This document shows positions 19,616-29,119 of a stretch of DNA of 64,000 bases, in pieces. Origin of the DNA: Acidovorax sp. 106. GTDB taxonomy: Bacteria; Pseudomonadota; Gammaproteobacteria; Burkholderiales; Burkholderiaceae_C. The translations under genes and the position numbers were made by a program. Numbering within the stretch: the stretch's first letter is position 1; each line of letters opens with the position of its first letter. The notes under the pieces were generated by a model. That model ran no database searches and was not told where the DNA came from. It saw nothing but the letters and a program-made list of their open reading frames with translations. The stretch lies in NCBI RefSeq assembly GCF_003663825.1, contig NZ_RCCC01000001.1, positions 2,674,501 through 2,738,500 of the forward strand, given 5' to 3'.

Positions 19616-21691
19616 GTGGCTTCCTCTAGGCCTTCCGGCAATCCCCCATCGTCGTCCGCCGACGCGCTGAATGTGCCGGACGCTCTGGCGCTGGCTGAGC
19701 GGGCCCTGCGCTACGCCGCGCTGGAGTGGCTGTCGCGCCCCGTGTGGGTGTTCGACATCGACCACAAGCGGGTGCATTGGGCCAACACCGCCGCGCTGTC
19801 GGTGTGGCAGGCTGCATCGTTGCAAGCGCTGTGTGTGCGGGACATGGGGCGCGACATGTCGGGCTCTGTGGCCCAGCGGCTGGCCCAGTACCAGAGCGAC
19901 TTTGCCGCCTCGGATGCAAGCTTCAACGAGCAGTGGACGGTGTACCCAGACGGGGTGCCGGTGTCGCTCAATGTGCGCTTCAGCGGCCACTGGCTGCCCG
20001 ATGGGCGCATGTGCATGCTGTGCGAGGCCGAGCCCGTGGGCAGCGTGGCGCCCGAATCCCTGCGCTCGGTCGAGGCGCTGCTGCACACTGCGGTGATGAT
20101 CACGTTGTACGGGCAAGACGGCCACGCGTTGTACCGCAACCCGGCGGCGCGCGCCGCCGTGTTCCAGCCCGACGAACGCCTGGAGGACCGCGTGGGCGAC
20201 CCGGCGGCCTATGCCGCGCTGGCGGCCAGCCTGGCCAGCCGAGGGGTAGGCACCTTGACCTTGTCGGTGCCCACGCCCACTGGGCAGCGCTGGCACGAGC
20301 TATCGGCCCGCCAGTGCCGCGACGCAGTGACAGGGCAACACGCCGTGCTGGTGAGCGAAGCGGACATCAGCGCCATCAAGCGCACCGAAGAACGGGCCAA
20401 CTTCCAGGCGCTGCACGACGCCCTCACCGGGCTGCCCAACCGCACGCACTTCATGCAGCGCTTTGCCTGGGCGGTGTCCGAGGCCCAGGCACAGGGGCAA
20501 GAGGTAGCGCTGCTGTTCATTGACCTGGACCATTTCAAGGACGTGAACGACACCCTGGGGCACGCGGCGGGTGACCAGTTGCTGGTGACCATGGCTCAGC
20601 GCCTGCGCCACGCCAAGCGCAGCACCGACATGGTGGCGCGCTGGGGTGGCGATGAGTTTTTGGTGCTGGTGATGTCGCCCGACATCCGCAAAGACCTGGC
20701 GGCGCTGCACGACCGCATTGCAGCTGCTGTGGCCACGCCGGTGCGCATTGGTGACGTGGACGCCCGCGTGACCCCCAGCGTGGGCGTGGCACTTTACCCG
20801 CGCGATGGCGACACCATCGAGATCCTGCTGCGCAATGCCGACCTGGCCATGTACGCCGCCAAGGAGCGGGGACGCGACACCATGGCGTTTTATGACGAGC
20901 ACATGGCGCAAACCGTGCGCAGCCGCACCGAGCTGGAGGCGGAGCTGCGCCAGGCCCTGGCGCGCCAGGAGTTCGAGGTGTACTACCAGCCGCGCGTGGC
21001 AGCGGGCAGCAACGCCATCATGGGGGTCGAAGCACTGGTGCGTTGGAACCACCCGCGCCTGGGGCTGGTGTCGCCCGATCAGTTCATCCCCCTGTGCGAA
21101 ACCACCGGGCTCATCCGGCAACTGGGGCTGTGGGTGTTTGCCCGCGCTGCGCAGCAGCAGGTGGCGTGGGCGGCGCAGGGGTTTGACATGGTGGTGTCGG
21201 TCAACCTGTCGGCCCGCCAGTTCATGCACCCCGAGCTGCTGGCCGACCTGACCCGGGCGCTGCAGCAAGCGGGCGCAGACCCCACGCGGCTGGAGGTGGA
21301 GATCACCGAATCCATGCTCCTGGGGCACGACCCACGGCAGCTGGCGGTGCTGCAGTCCATGGCCGCGTTGGGGCTGTCGATTGCGCTCGATGACTTTGGC
21401 ACGGGTTACTCCAACCTGGCCTACCTGCAGCGCTTTCCCATCCACACCCTCAAGATCGACAAGACCTTCATCCAGGGCTCGGACGCCAACCGCTCGCTGG
21501 CCGAGTTGATCGTGTCGCTGTGCCAGCTGATGAAGCTCACGGCCGTGGCCGAAGGGGTGGAGACACAGGAGCAACTGGACTGGGTGGTGGCGCAGGGCAT
21601 TGCGCAGTACCAGGGCTACCTGTATGCCCGGCCTTTGCCGGTGGAGCAGTTCACGGCCCGCCTTCACGGCTGCGCACCGACGGCCGAGTAG
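19616..21691 (+). CDS. Diguanylate cyclase/phosphodiesterase (PAS-GGDEF-EAL)
   Basis: 691 aa if the GTG at 19616 is the start (GAGG about ten bases upstream); the frame is open back to a TTG at 19505, so the start is uncertain. One or two PAS-like sensor domains come first (WVFDIDHKRVHWAN; TLYGQDGHALYRN). GGDEF follows at about residue 344, with an intact inhibitory site RSTD five residues before it. The EAL domain starts with EALVRW near residue 472 and keeps NLSAR, ITESML, DDFGTGYS, KIDKTFI and EGVET. Both active sites look competent, so it may make or degrade c-di-GMP depending on its input. There is no membrane segment. Confidence 0.88.
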   Translation: MASSRPSGNPPSSSADALNVPDALALAERALRYAALEWLSRPVWVFDIDHKRVHWANTAALSVWQAASLQALCVRDMGRDMSGSVAQRLAQYQSDFAASDASFNEQWTVYPDGVPVSLNVRFSGHWLPDGRMCMLCEAEPVGSVAPESLRSVEALLHTAVMITLYGQDGHALYRNPAARAAVFQPDERLEDRVGDPAAYAALAASLASRGVGTLTLSVPTPTGQRWHELSARQCRDAVTGQHAVLVSEADISAIKRTEERANFQALHDALTGLPNRTHFMQRFAWAVSEAQAQGQEVALLFIDLDHFKDVNDTLGHAAGDQLLVTMAQRLRHAKRSTDMVARWGGDEFLVLVMSPDIRKDLAALHDRIAAAVATPVRIGDVDARVTPSVGVALYPRDGDTIEILLRNADLAMYAAKERGRDTMAFYDEHMAQTVRSRTELEAELRQALARQEFEVYYQPRVAAGSNAIMGVEALVRWNHPRLGLVSPDQFIPLCETTGLIRQLGLWVFARAAQQQVAWAAQGFDMVVSVNLSARQFMHPELLADLTRALQQAGADPTRLEVEITESMLLGHDPRQLAVLQSMAALGLSIALDDFGTGYSNLAYLQRFPIHTLKIDKTFIQGSDANRSLAELIVSLCQLMKLTAVAEGVETQEQLDWVVAQGIAQYQGYLYARPLPVEQFTARLHGCAPTAE

Positions 21692-21826
21692 CCATTCACC
21701 CACTTTTGCGTGTGGGCGCTGCGTTTATGCCACAGGGTGTGGAGGTAAGTGCTTGCATATCACAACAGCGTGACATCTCGGTGTATCGTCTGGTTACCTT
21801 TTCACCTCCTTTGAGATCACGCAAGC

Positions 21827-23350
21827 ATGAAGCTGAAAACCCGAATCCTGTGGCTGTGCGCCGCCACCCTGCTGGGCCTGGTGGTGTTGTCGGCCGTGGC
21901 GCTCACCACGCTGTACCAGTCGATGATGAAAGAGCGCACCGCGCAGCTGTCCAACCTGGTGGTGCTGGCCCATGCGGCCGCGCAAAAGGCCCATGACAAG
22001 GAAAAAAGTGGGGCCTTGTCGCGCGAAGACGCTATCAAGGAAGCGGCCCGCATCATTGGTAGCTTTGTGGACAAGGACAAGTACTTTTTTGTGCGTGGCT
22101 ACAGCAACGATGTGAACTACGTCCACCCCAACCCCAAGCGCATCGGCATCGTCGATGAAAAGGGGGGGAAGGAAGCCGGTGTGCGTTACCGCGCGGCACT
22201 GCAGGGTGTCACCATCGGAACCGTCACGGCGCCTGGCACCCGCCCTGGCGCCAAGGAGCCGGTCGACAAGCTCTACGCCATCATCAAGTTCGAGCCCTGG
22301 GACTGGATCATCGGCTTTGGCGACTATGTGGACGACATCGAAAATGCCTTCTGGCGCAACACGGCCATCTTGCTGTCGATTGGCGCGGTGCTGATGCTGG
22401 TGATCGCCCTGATGGCCTGGCAAATGCTGCGCACCCTGGTGCACCAATTGGGTGGCGAGCCGCAGTACGCCGCCGACGTGGTCACGCAGATCGCCGAGGG
22501 CAACCTGGCAGTGGATGTGCAGACGCTGCCGGGCGACACCACCAGCATCCTGCATGCCATTCGCGCTATGCGCGACAACCTGGCCCACCTGGTGCGCCAG
22601 GTGCGCGACAGCACCGACTCCATCACCACGGCATCGTCCGAAATCGCCTCAGGCAATGGCGACCTGTCAGCCCGCACCGAATCGCAGGCCAGCGCGCTGC
22701 AGGAGACCGCCGCGTCCATGGAGCAGCTGACTTCGACCGTGCAGCAAAACGCCGCCAATGCGCGCCGTGCCGACGAGCTGGCGCGTGCCGCCTCAGACAT
22801 GGCGGTGCGCGGGGGCGAGGTGGTGCATGAAGTGGTGGGCACCATGAGTTCCATCAACCAGTCCTCGCGCAAGATCGTGGACATCATCAGCGTGATCGAT
22901 GGCATCGCCTTCCAGACCAACATCCTGGCGCTGAACGCTGCCGTGGAAGCCGCCCGTGCAGGCGAGCAAGGCCGTGGCTTTGCTGTGGTGGCCAGCGAGG
23001 TGCGGGGCCTGGCCCAGCGCAGCGCAGCCGCGGCCAAAGAGATCAAGGCCCTCATCGACGACTCGGTGGCCAAGGTGGGATTGGGCACGGAGCTGGTGGA
23101 GCGCGCCGGCACCACCATGGGCGAGGTGGTGACTGGCGTTCAGAGTGTGACGGCGATGGTGGGCCAGATCAGTGCCGCCAGCAGCGAGCAAAGCGCTGGC
23201 ATCGCTCAGGTGAATCAGGCCGTCGCCCAGATGGACCAGAACACCCAGCAGAACGCGGCTTTGGTAGAGGAAGCGCTGGCTGCCGCCCAGTCTCTCAGCC
23301 ACCAGGCCGTGGCCTTGTCGCAAACGGTGGGCAAGTTCCGCGTGGGGTGA
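21827..23350 (+). CDS. Methyl-accepting chemotaxis protein with single Cache domain
   Basis: 507 aa. A transmembrane segment lies near residues 10-30, followed by a periplasmic sCache_2-type domain to about 180 ([36 protein letters not shown]). A second membrane span comes near 185-205, then HAMP, then the signalling coiled coil. The tip is the conserved hairpin [22 protein letters not shown]. The C-terminus ends KFRVG and lacks a CheR/CheB-tethering pentapeptide. sCache_2 receptors often detect small carboxylates, but the ligand is unknown. It is 135 bases from the GGDEF-EAL gene. Confidence 0.9.
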   Translation: MKLKTRILWLCAATLLGLVVLSAVALTTLYQSMMKERTAQLSNLVVLAHAAAQKAHDKEKSGALSREDAIKEAARIIGSFVDKDKYFFVRGYSNDVNYVHPNPKRIGIVDEKGGKEAGVRYRAALQGVTIGTVTAPGTRPGAKEPVDKLYAIIKFEPWDWIIGFGDYVDDIENAFWRNTAILLSIGAVLMLVIALMAWQMLRTLVHQLGGEPQYAADVVTQIAEGNLAVDVQTLPGDTTSILHAIRAMRDNLAHLVRQVRDSTDSITTASSEIASGNGDLSARTESQASALQETAASMEQLTSTVQQNAANARRADELARAASDMAVRGGEVVHEVVGTMSSINQSSRKIVDIISVIDGIAFQTNILALNAAVEAARAGEQGRGFAVVASEVRGLAQRSAAAAKEIKALIDDSVAKVGLGTELVERAGTTMGEVVTGVQSVTAMVGQISAASSEQSAGIAQVNQAVAQMDQNTQQNAALVEEALAAAQSLSHQAVALSQTVGKFRVG

Positions 23351-23363
23351 GTGAGCACCCCTG

Positions 23364-23635
23364 AGAGCCTGTTTACGATCTCCCAGGGGTCGCGCAGCGG
23401 TCTTTGCGGGATGGGATGCAAGGCGCGGTGCGCAGTGGATAGCCCGGCTATCCACAAGCGCCGCCACGCCGCAGACCGCCCGCAAAGGCCACTGCCCGAA
23501 GGGTTGGAGCGAAATCGGGTGATTGGACGCCCCAGCTGCTCGCATGGGCATGAGCCCATGCGGCGCATCCGACGCATCCACTCATCCCGATTGCGCGCCA
23601 ACGCGATCCCCTGCGAGATCGTAAACAGGCTCTAA
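23364..23635. mobile_element. MITE-like inverted-repeat element without transposase
   Basis: The ends are near-perfect inverted repeats. The left starts AGAGCCTGTTTACGATCTC (23364-23382), and its complement ends the element at 23617-23635. Similarity continues inward for about ten more bases (CAGGGG, GCG). The roughly 270-base interior has further palindromes (GTGGATAGCCCGGCTATCCAC-like and GCATGGGCATGAGCCCATGC-like) and no transposase. An open frame across it is probably fortuitous. No clear target duplication is visible. Confidence 0.6.
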
Positions 23636-23650
23636 GTCGCTTCGCGCCTT

Positions 23651-23686
23651 CCCCCTCTCTGACATTGCTGCGCAATGCGGAGGGGG
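23651..23686. terminator. GC-rich hairpin between chemoreceptor and nadM regions
   Basis: CCCCCTC...GAGGGGG arms with an inner CATTG-CTGCG-CAATG stem form a strong hairpin in the gap between convergent genes. It could terminate either transcript, but there is no clear T-run. Confidence 0.4.
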
Positions 23687-23754
23687 ACGCCCCTGGTGCG
23701 GCGGGGCGGCCCTTGCACGGGGGCACCGGTCTGGGGCCGCGTCCGTTTTAGCCG

Positions 23755-24828
23755 CTAAGCCCGTTTCGTACTGCTGAGCTTTTCGCTGGACATCAATGCG
23801 CCTGTCAGTCCCAAAAAGTGGTCCAGCATGTGGAAGTGGTCTTCAAAGAACTCCTCCTCCATGCCCGCCAGCTGGTCGATACGTGTCCACTGCACCAGCG
23901 CGGCATCGTCATCGGCCTGCACCACCGGAAACGGCGCATCCCCCAGGTCAAAGTAGTGCGCATGCGTCAGCGTGCGCCCGCGCTGGCTGCGGTCGGGGTG
24001 GTCGAATACGGCCACCGATTGCAAGGCGGCCTGCATGGTGGCCTCGGGCAGGTGGCAGTGGGTCTCTTCCACCAGCTCGCGCAGGCACGACTGCCACACG
24101 GTTTCGCGCTGTTCGATGAAGCCGCCGGGTACTGCCAGCTGCCCTTTGCCGGGGGCGTGGGCGCGGCGGATCAGCAGCACGTGGTTTTGGCAACGCAGCA
24201 CGGCGTCCACGGTGACGAACACGGGCGGGTAAGGCGCTTTGGACCAGGCTTCGCGGTAGCCGCGCAACATGCGCCACTCTTGCTGCAGCGCCGTGTAGTG
24301 TGGGGTCTGGGCCAGGGCCTGCAACTGCGCCAGCGTGCTGGCCGGGATGTCTGCATCCAGTGGCGACAGTGCTTCGCCCACGGTGTCTGCGGTGGCGCCA
24401 AAGTAGGCGTCGCGGATGGTGGTGGCGTCCATGCTGCCCTGGCGGGGCAGGTCGATGAGGGACCAGCCCGGGAAGGCGCGCAGGTAGCTGCTGGTGGCGT
24501 CTTTGAAATGGCCCACCAGCGCGATGTGCGCACCGGGCTGCGTGCGCTCGGCTACACCGGCGCGCACGGCCTGGACCCACACGGCTTCGTTGTAGTAGTC
24601 GCGCACCGGCAGCACTTGCACGCGTGCGCGGTCCGCCTCAGGCAATGTGCCCAGCAGCATGGCCTGGCGTTCTTGCCAGGTGAAGGGGTTCTTGGGCGAG
24701 CGGGCCTGCCAGGCCGATCCCACCACCACGATGACCTGGGGCGCCTGCCGCAGGGCCTCTTGCAACAGAGCCAGGTGGCCGCTGTGCACGGGTTCAAAGC
24801 GGCCGATGAGGAGGGCGGTGTCGTGCAT
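23755..24828 (-). CDS. nadM: Bifunctional NMN adenylyltransferase / Nudix hydrolase
   Basis: 357 aa. Residues 1-180 are a nucleotidyltransferase: LIGRFEPVHSGHLALL (H-x-G-H motif) and SAWQARSPKNPFTWQER, typical of NadM, which makes NAD from NMN and ATP. Residues about 200-340 are a Nudix domain with GGFIEQRETVWQSC then LRELVEE, which keeps the catalytic Glu residues. This fusion is known from NadM-Nudix proteins, where the Nudix half cleaves ADP-ribose. Together with nadE, pncB and a pncA-like gene upstream it forms an NAD salvage set on this strand. Confidence 0.9.
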   Translation of the reverse strand: MHDTALLIGRFEPVHSGHLALLQEALRQAPQVIVVVGSAWQARSPKNPFTWQERQAMLLGTLPEADRARVQVLPVRDYYNEAVWVQAVRAGVAERTQPGAHIALVGHFKDATSSYLRAFPGWSLIDLPRQGSMDATTIRDAYFGATADTVGEALSPLDADIPASTLAQLQALAQTPHYTALQQEWRMLRGYREAWSKAPYPPVFVTVDAVLRCQNHVLLIRRAHAPGKGQLAVPGGFIEQRETVWQSCLRELVEETHCHLPEATMQAALQSVAVFDHPDRSQRGRTLTHAHYFDLGDAPFPVVQADDDAALVQWTRIDQLAGMEEEFFEDHFHMLDHFLGLTGALMSSEKLSSTKRA

Positions 24829-24842
24829 GGGTCTCCAGTGCT

Positions 24843-24905
24843 TTTGATCAAAATAGGGCTCTTGCGCTTGATAGATAAGCGCAAGCAGCTATTGTTTTTG
24901 TAGTG
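24843..24905. repeat. Dispersed AGCGCTT palindromic repeat, copy R2
   Basis: CTTGCGCTT-GATAGAT-AAGCGCAAG (24861-24885) has perfect 9-base arms. It is flanked by AAAATAG on the left and CAGCTATTGTTTTT on the right, matching the other R copies. It lies just upstream of nadM. Confidence 0.8.
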
Positions 24906-24962
24906 ATTTTAAGCGGCGGGGGCTGGCAACTTTGCAACGCCTCGGTGTGTGTACACCCCCAC

Positions 24963-25114
24963 CCGTTCACGCTGAGCCTGTCGAAGCGCGGCGCAGCGCC
25001 ATGGCAGGCGCGGTCAGAGCGGTGGGGGAACCCCTCCAACGAACCGTTCAGCCTGAGCTTTTCGAAGGCCGTCATGGCCATGTGCCCTGGCTTCGACAAG
25101 CTCAGCCCGAACGG
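24963..25114. repeat. SRS-type inverted repeats, copies 2 and 3
   Basis: A lone arm (CGTTCACGCTGAGCCTGTCG at 24963) is followed by a pair of arms, 25044-25068 and 25090-25114, sharing the TTCGACAAGCTCAGCCCGAA core. Together with R2 they fill the 326-base nadM-nadE gap, which holds no gene. Confidence 0.75.
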
Positions 25115-25154
25115 GTGGGGGAGGGCATGCATGGTGAGGGGCTCCATCACACCA

Positions 25155-26855
25155 TCACACATACCGCGCCGCTATTGGCATCTGCCGCCCGCTGCCAAAG
25201 GCCCGGGCCCGCACGCGCACGATGGGCGGGGCCTGGCGGCGCTTGTACTCGTTGCGCGCCACCATCTGGCGCACGCGCTGCACCAGTGCGCGGCCTGCAT
25301 CGCCCAGCTGCAACTGGGCCACGAAGGCTTCTGCCGCTGCGTGCTCCGCCGTAGAAAGCCGGTCGCCTTCGATGAGCAGCTTGAGCACTTCGTCCAGCAC
25401 CGGGTAGGGCGGCAGGCTGTCTACATCGCGCTGGCCGGGGGCCAGTTCTGCAGACGGCTCCTTGTCGATGATGGCCTGAGGAATCAGCTCGCGCCCGGCG
25501 TGTGCGTTGACGTGGCGCGACAGGGCAAACACTTCGGTCTTATAGAGATCGCCAATCAGGCCCAGGCCGCCGTTGGTGTCGCCGTACAGCGTGCAGTAGC
25601 CGACCGAGATTTCGCTCTTATTGCCCGTGGTGAGCAGCAGGTGGCCGAAGGCGTTGGAGTACTCCATCAACACCGTGCCGCGAATGCGCGCCTGCAAATT
25701 TTCGAGTGGCAAGCCCGCCAGCGGCTGGCCAAAGCTGTCCTCAAACTGCTGCGCGTAGCCTGCCACCAACTCGGCAATCGGGTGCGTGAAGAGCCGCACG
25801 CCCAGGTTCTGGCACAGCGCTACCGAATCATCGACCGAGCCGCTGCTGGAGTAGCGCGAGGGCATGGTCACGCCCACGACGTTGTCGGCACCCAGCGCCT
25901 CCACGGCGAGCGCCAGCGTCAGCGCGCTGTCGATGCCGCCCGAGCTGCCCACCACCGCTTGCTTGAAGCCGCAGCGCCGCGCGTAGTCGCGCAAGCCCAG
26001 CACGATTTGCTGGCGGTAGAAGTCCATGGTGGGCAGGCCCTCGGCGGGCACGTTTGCGGGGGCTGCGCCATCGGCGGTGCGGAAGTGACCGTTGTCAAAC
26101 TGCAGGGTGCGTACATCCTCCACAAAGCGCGCGGCTTCAAACACCACGCCCGCATCGGGCTCGGCAGCAAACGAAGCGCCGTCGTACACCAGCTGGTCGT
26201 GCCCACCGATCTGGTTCACGTACAGGATGGGCAGGCCGTGTCGGCGCGCGGCGTCGGCAAAGATCTGGTGGCGCTGCTCACGCTTGCCAATGTGGCTGGG
26301 GCTGGCGTTGATGCTCACCACCAGGTCGGGCGCGGCGTCGGCCATGCGCTCGAACGGGTTGGTGGCGTAGTCGGCACCGTGGTCGTTCCAGCCGTCTTCA
26401 CAGATCAGCAAGCCGACTTGCGCGCTGCCGATGCGCAGCACCTTGGCCACGTCGGGGCCGGGCTCGAAGTGGCGGCGCTCGTCAAAGATGTTGTAGGTGG
26501 GCAGCAGTTGCTTGGCGTACTGCAGGCGCACGGCGCCGCCCTGCAGCACAAGCAGGCTGTTGTGCAGCTTTTTGCCCGGGCCTTGCGCGGGTGTGGGCGC
26601 GCCCACCACCCAGTGCAATTGCGGTAGGGCGGCAGAGGCCTGCTGCAGCGTGGCCAGGCCTGCTTCAATCCGCTGCTGAAAACTGGTTTCCTCCAGTTGG
26701 TCGCCGGGGTAGTAGCCGCACAGCGAGAGTTCGCTGAACACAATGAGGTCGGCTTGCTCGCGGGCCGCTTGCTGTGCCGCCTGCACCATGCGGGCCACGT
26801 TACCTTCGATGTCGCCGACGGTGAGGTTGAGTTGGGCGAGGGTGATGCGCAGCAT
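25155..26855 (-). CDS. nadE: Glutamine-dependent NAD+ synthase
   Basis: 566 aa. The N-terminal nitrilase-type glutaminase domain has Glu in VFSELSLCGYYPGD, Lys in GPGKKLHNSL and Cys in LLICEDGWND. The C-terminal synthetase domain has the ATP pyrophosphatase loop SSGGIDSALTLALA near residue 305. It converts nicotinic acid adenine dinucleotide to NAD with glutamine as ammonia donor. Its start lies two bases after the pncB stop, so the two are co-transcribed. All expected catalytic residues are present. Confidence 0.94.
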   Translation of the reverse strand: MLRITLAQLNLTVGDIEGNVARMVQAAQQAAREQADLIVFSELSLCGYYPGDQLEETSFQQRIEAGLATLQQASAALPQLHWVVGAPTPAQGPGKKLHNSLLVLQGGAVRLQYAKQLLPTYNIFDERRHFEPGPDVAKVLRIGSAQVGLLICEDGWNDHGADYATNPFERMADAAPDLVVSINASPSHIGKREQRHQIFADAARRHGLPILYVNQIGGHDQLVYDGASFAAEPDAGVVFEAARFVEDVRTLQFDNGHFRTADGAAPANVPAEGLPTMDFYRQQIVLGLRDYARRCGFKQAVVGSSGGIDSALTLALAVEALGADNVVGVTMPSRYSSSGSVDDSVALCQNLGVRLFTHPIAELVAGYAQQFEDSFGQPLAGLPLENLQARIRGTVLMEYSNAFGHLLLTTGNKSEISVGYCTLYGDTNGGLGLIGDLYKTEVFALSRHVNAHAGRELIPQAIIDKEPSAELAPGQRDVDSLPPYPVLDEVLKLLIEGDRLSTAEHAAAEAFVAQLQLGDAGRALVQRVRQMVARNEYKRRQAPPIVRVRARAFGSGRQMPIAARYV

Positions 26856-26857
26856 GG

Positions 26858-28063
26858 TCAGTCCTTCACTTGGAACACTTGGCGCAAATAAGCCAAGTAG
26901 GTTTCATCGTCACACAGCGTTTTGCCGGGCGTGTCTGACAGCTTGGCCACGGGCTGCCCGTTGGCGTGCGTGAGCTTCATCACGATGTTCAGCGGCTTGT
27001 GGTCTGCACCCATGTCGTTGGTGAGGTTGGTGCCAATGCCAAAGCCCAGCTGCGTGCGGTCGCCAAAGTGGCGGTACAGCATCAGGGCGCGCTCCAGGTC
27101 CAGTCCGTCAGAGAACACCAGCCGCTTGGTGTGCGCGTCGATGCGCAGCTTGGCGTAGTGCGCCAGGGCTTTTTCGCCCCAGGCCACCGGGTCGCCCGAG
27201 TCGTGCCGCAGGCCGTCGAACAGCTTGGCGAAGTACAGGTCAAAGTCAGCCAGAAAGGCGTCCATGCCCACGGTGTCGGTCAGTGCAATGCCCAGGTCGC
27301 CACGGTATTCCTGCACCCAGTCTTCGAGCGCGGCCTTTTGAAAGTCGCGCAGCCGCACGCCCAGCGCCTGGTAGGTCTGCAGGTATTCATGCGCCATGGT
27401 GCCGATGGGCACCAGGCCCAGGTCGCGTGCCAGCAGCACGTTGCTGGTGCCCTTGAACCACTGCGGCGTTTGCTGCGCAAAGGTCTGCACTACCTCCTGC
27501 TGCCACGCGCCGCTGTAGCGGCGGCGCAGGCCAAAGTCGAACAGCTCGAACGGGTGGCGCAGCGTGGCCTGCTGCGCCAGGGCCTGCAGTTGCTGCACTT
27601 TGGCGGCCAGGCGCGTGCGGCCTTGGGCCAGTGCTTGGGCTGCGTCAAAGCGGCGGAAGTACAGCTCGTTGACGATGGCCAGCACAAAGATCTCAAACCC
27701 CATCACATGCACCTGCGGGCCGCGCGCCACGATGTGCAGCTGATCGCCCTCAGCCCAGGCGCTGATGAAGTTGCGCTGAAACTGAAACAGCCGCAGGAAG
27801 TCCACGAAGTCGCTCTTGATGTAGCGCAGGCCGCCCACGTAGGCCAGTTCGCCCTGCGTAAAGCGCAGTGTGCACAGGTGGTCCAGCGCGGCGTTCACCT
27901 CGGGCAGCAGTTCGGCCAACGGGTAGGCCGGGGTGTTGCGGCACACAAAGCGGTATTCGCTCTGCGTTTGCGGGTGGCGGTGTAGCAGCGCCTGCCACAT
28001 GGTGAACTTGTAGAGGTCGGTGTCGAGCAGGCTGTTGATGATGGGTTGCATGGTGATGCTCAT
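26858..28063 (-). CDS. pncB: Nicotinate phosphoribosyltransferase
   Basis: 401 aa, standard for bacterial PncB. The N-terminus [15 protein letters not shown] is the family signature. The phosphorylatable His lies in [15 protein letters not shown], and [11 protein letters not shown] and [11 protein letters not shown] line the PRPP site. It makes nicotinate mononucleotide from nicotinate, feeding NadM/NadE in salvage. The spacer to the pncA-like gene upstream consists almost wholly of repeat R3. Confidence 0.94.
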   Translation of the reverse strand: MSITMQPIINSLLDTDLYKFTMWQALLHRHPQTQSEYRFVCRNTPAYPLAELLPEVNAALDHLCTLRFTQGELAYVGGLRYIKSDFVDFLRLFQFQRNFISAWAEGDQLHIVARGPQVHVMGFEIFVLAIVNELYFRRFDAAQALAQGRTRLAAKVQQLQALAQQATLRHPFELFDFGLRRRYSGAWQQEVVQTFAQQTPQWFKGTSNVLLARDLGLVPIGTMAHEYLQTYQALGVRLRDFQKAALEDWVQEYRGDLGIALTDTVGMDAFLADFDLYFAKLFDGLRHDSGDPVAWGEKALAHYAKLRIDAHTKRLVFSDGLDLERALMLYRHFGDRTQLGFGIGTNLTNDMGADHKPLNIVMKLTHANGQPVAKLSDTPGKTLCDDETYLAYLRQVFQVKD

Positions 28064-28113
28064 TGATTGATAGCTGCTTGCGCTTTGTTTATGAGCGCAA
28101 GCAGCTGATTTGA
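28062..28113. repeat. Dispersed AGCGCTT palindromic repeat, copy R3
   Basis: GCTGCTTGCGCT (28073-28084) pairs perfectly with AGCGCAAGCAGC (28094-28105) around a 9-base loop. It fills the pncA-pncB spacer and, read on the minus strand, encodes the last residues and stop codon of the pncA-like gene. Confidence 0.85.
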
Positions 28114-28955
28114 TTCATGGTGGCAAGCTGTGCGCCCGCAGCGCGCATGCCCTCCAGAAACGCCTGGTGCTGCGCCTCAAAGCCGGCCACGGGGCTCATG
28201 CCGTCGGTCAACAGCACGATGCGGCTCGCCTGCCAGCCCGGCATCAGACCGGGCAGGTGCTGCGCGATGTGCTCAGTGGTCGAGCGCACGCAGTGGCTGC
28301 TGGCCTCGCCCGCAATCAGCAGCACATCGGCCTGGCCCAGCTGCCGCAGCAGGGCGGTGTTCAGCGCGGTGCTCTCGTCCGCAGCATCGGGCACCTCGGC
28401 CTCAATGGCGCTGTAGTGCTCGGTCCAGGGGTTGGTGCCTTTGAACACGTTGTGCACGGCGCGCTGGCGCTCTAGTTGCCAGTCGCCGCAGGCGGCCAGC
28501 ACATCGGTATGCACGCCGTGGCCCCAGCTGCCTACCTCGCAGTGCACGGGCCACACCATCAGGGTGTAGCGGCCTTGCGCCTCCAGCGCGTCCAGGTACT
28601 GCAGGGTGCGGGGCAGCGCGGCGGGGCTGCGCGGTGTGAAGTCGCCCGCCCGCACCTGGGCGGCGGTGATGGGGGTGAAGGGCTCCACATCAGCCCCTGC
28701 GCCGGTCTGCCAGAAGCCGGGGTGGGCGATGTCAAAGTGCTGGTGCGAATCGAGCGTGACGGTAATGGCGTCGAGCTGGCTGCCTTGCTGGCGAATGAAC
28801 CGGGCCAGCCGCTGCATGTCGGCATGGGCGCCCGGCACGGGCAGGGCGGGGGCGGTGCGCTGGCCGGTGAGCGCATCCACGGGCTGCCATGCGGCAGGCA
28901 GGTCGCAAAAGTCGTTTTGTGGGTCAATCACCAGCAGCTGGATGTTGCGGGGCAT
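28089..28955 (-). CDS. pncA: Isochorismatase-family hydrolase, probable nicotinamidase
   Basis: 288 aa, longer than the roughly 200-215 aa of typical PncA. The catalytic triad is visible as Asp in [11 protein letters not shown], Lys in [13 protein letters not shown] and Cys in [18 protein letters not shown] supplies metal-site residues as in nicotinamidases. It should convert nicotinamide to nicotinate for PncB. AGGAG lies seven bases before the ATG. The final codons (ISCLRS) come from repeat R3, so the native C-terminus may have been altered. Another cysteine hydrolase activity is possible, but the NAD cluster supports PncA. Confidence 0.78.
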   Translation of the reverse strand: MPRNIQLLVIDPQNDFCDLPAAWQPVDALTGQRTAPALPVPGAHADMQRLARFIRQQGSQLDAITVTLDSHQHFDIAHPGFWQTGAGADVEPFTPITAAQVRAGDFTPRSPAALPRTLQYLDALEAQGRYTLMVWPVHCEVGSWGHGVHTDVLAACGDWQLERQRAVHNVFKGTNPWTEHYSAIEAEVPDAADESTALNTALLRQLGQADVLLIAGEASSHCVRSTTEHIAQHLPGLMPGWQASRIVLLTDGMSPVAGFEAQHQAFLEGMRAAGAQLATMNQISCLRS

Positions 28956-28992
28956 GGTCTTCTCCTGGGTTGGTAGGTACAGTGTAGTCTTG

Positions 28993-29013
28993 TTAGTACA
29001 AAAAATAAACTAA
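28993..29013. promoter_or_regulatory. Candidate NrtR operator
   Basis: TTAGT-(11)-ACTAA is an inverted repeat in the AT-rich 164-base gap between divergent pncA and nrtR. It is placed to control both promoters. The match to the NrtR family is by position and symmetry, not by an exact consensus. Confidence 0.45.
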
Positions 29014-29119
29014 GTAAGTTGAAAGCACTTGTTTCTCTGGGTTTGAGGGGGACTTCTATCTCAGAAACGCTTTGCGTCATCCCGTGTTGGTTTGTTCATG
29101 CTTGTGACAAACTCAGCGC

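Noticed and set aside
23351..23635. 94-residue open frame across the inverted-repeat element
   Set aside because: It is co-extensive with palindromic repeat DNA, has biased composition and no recognisable domain.
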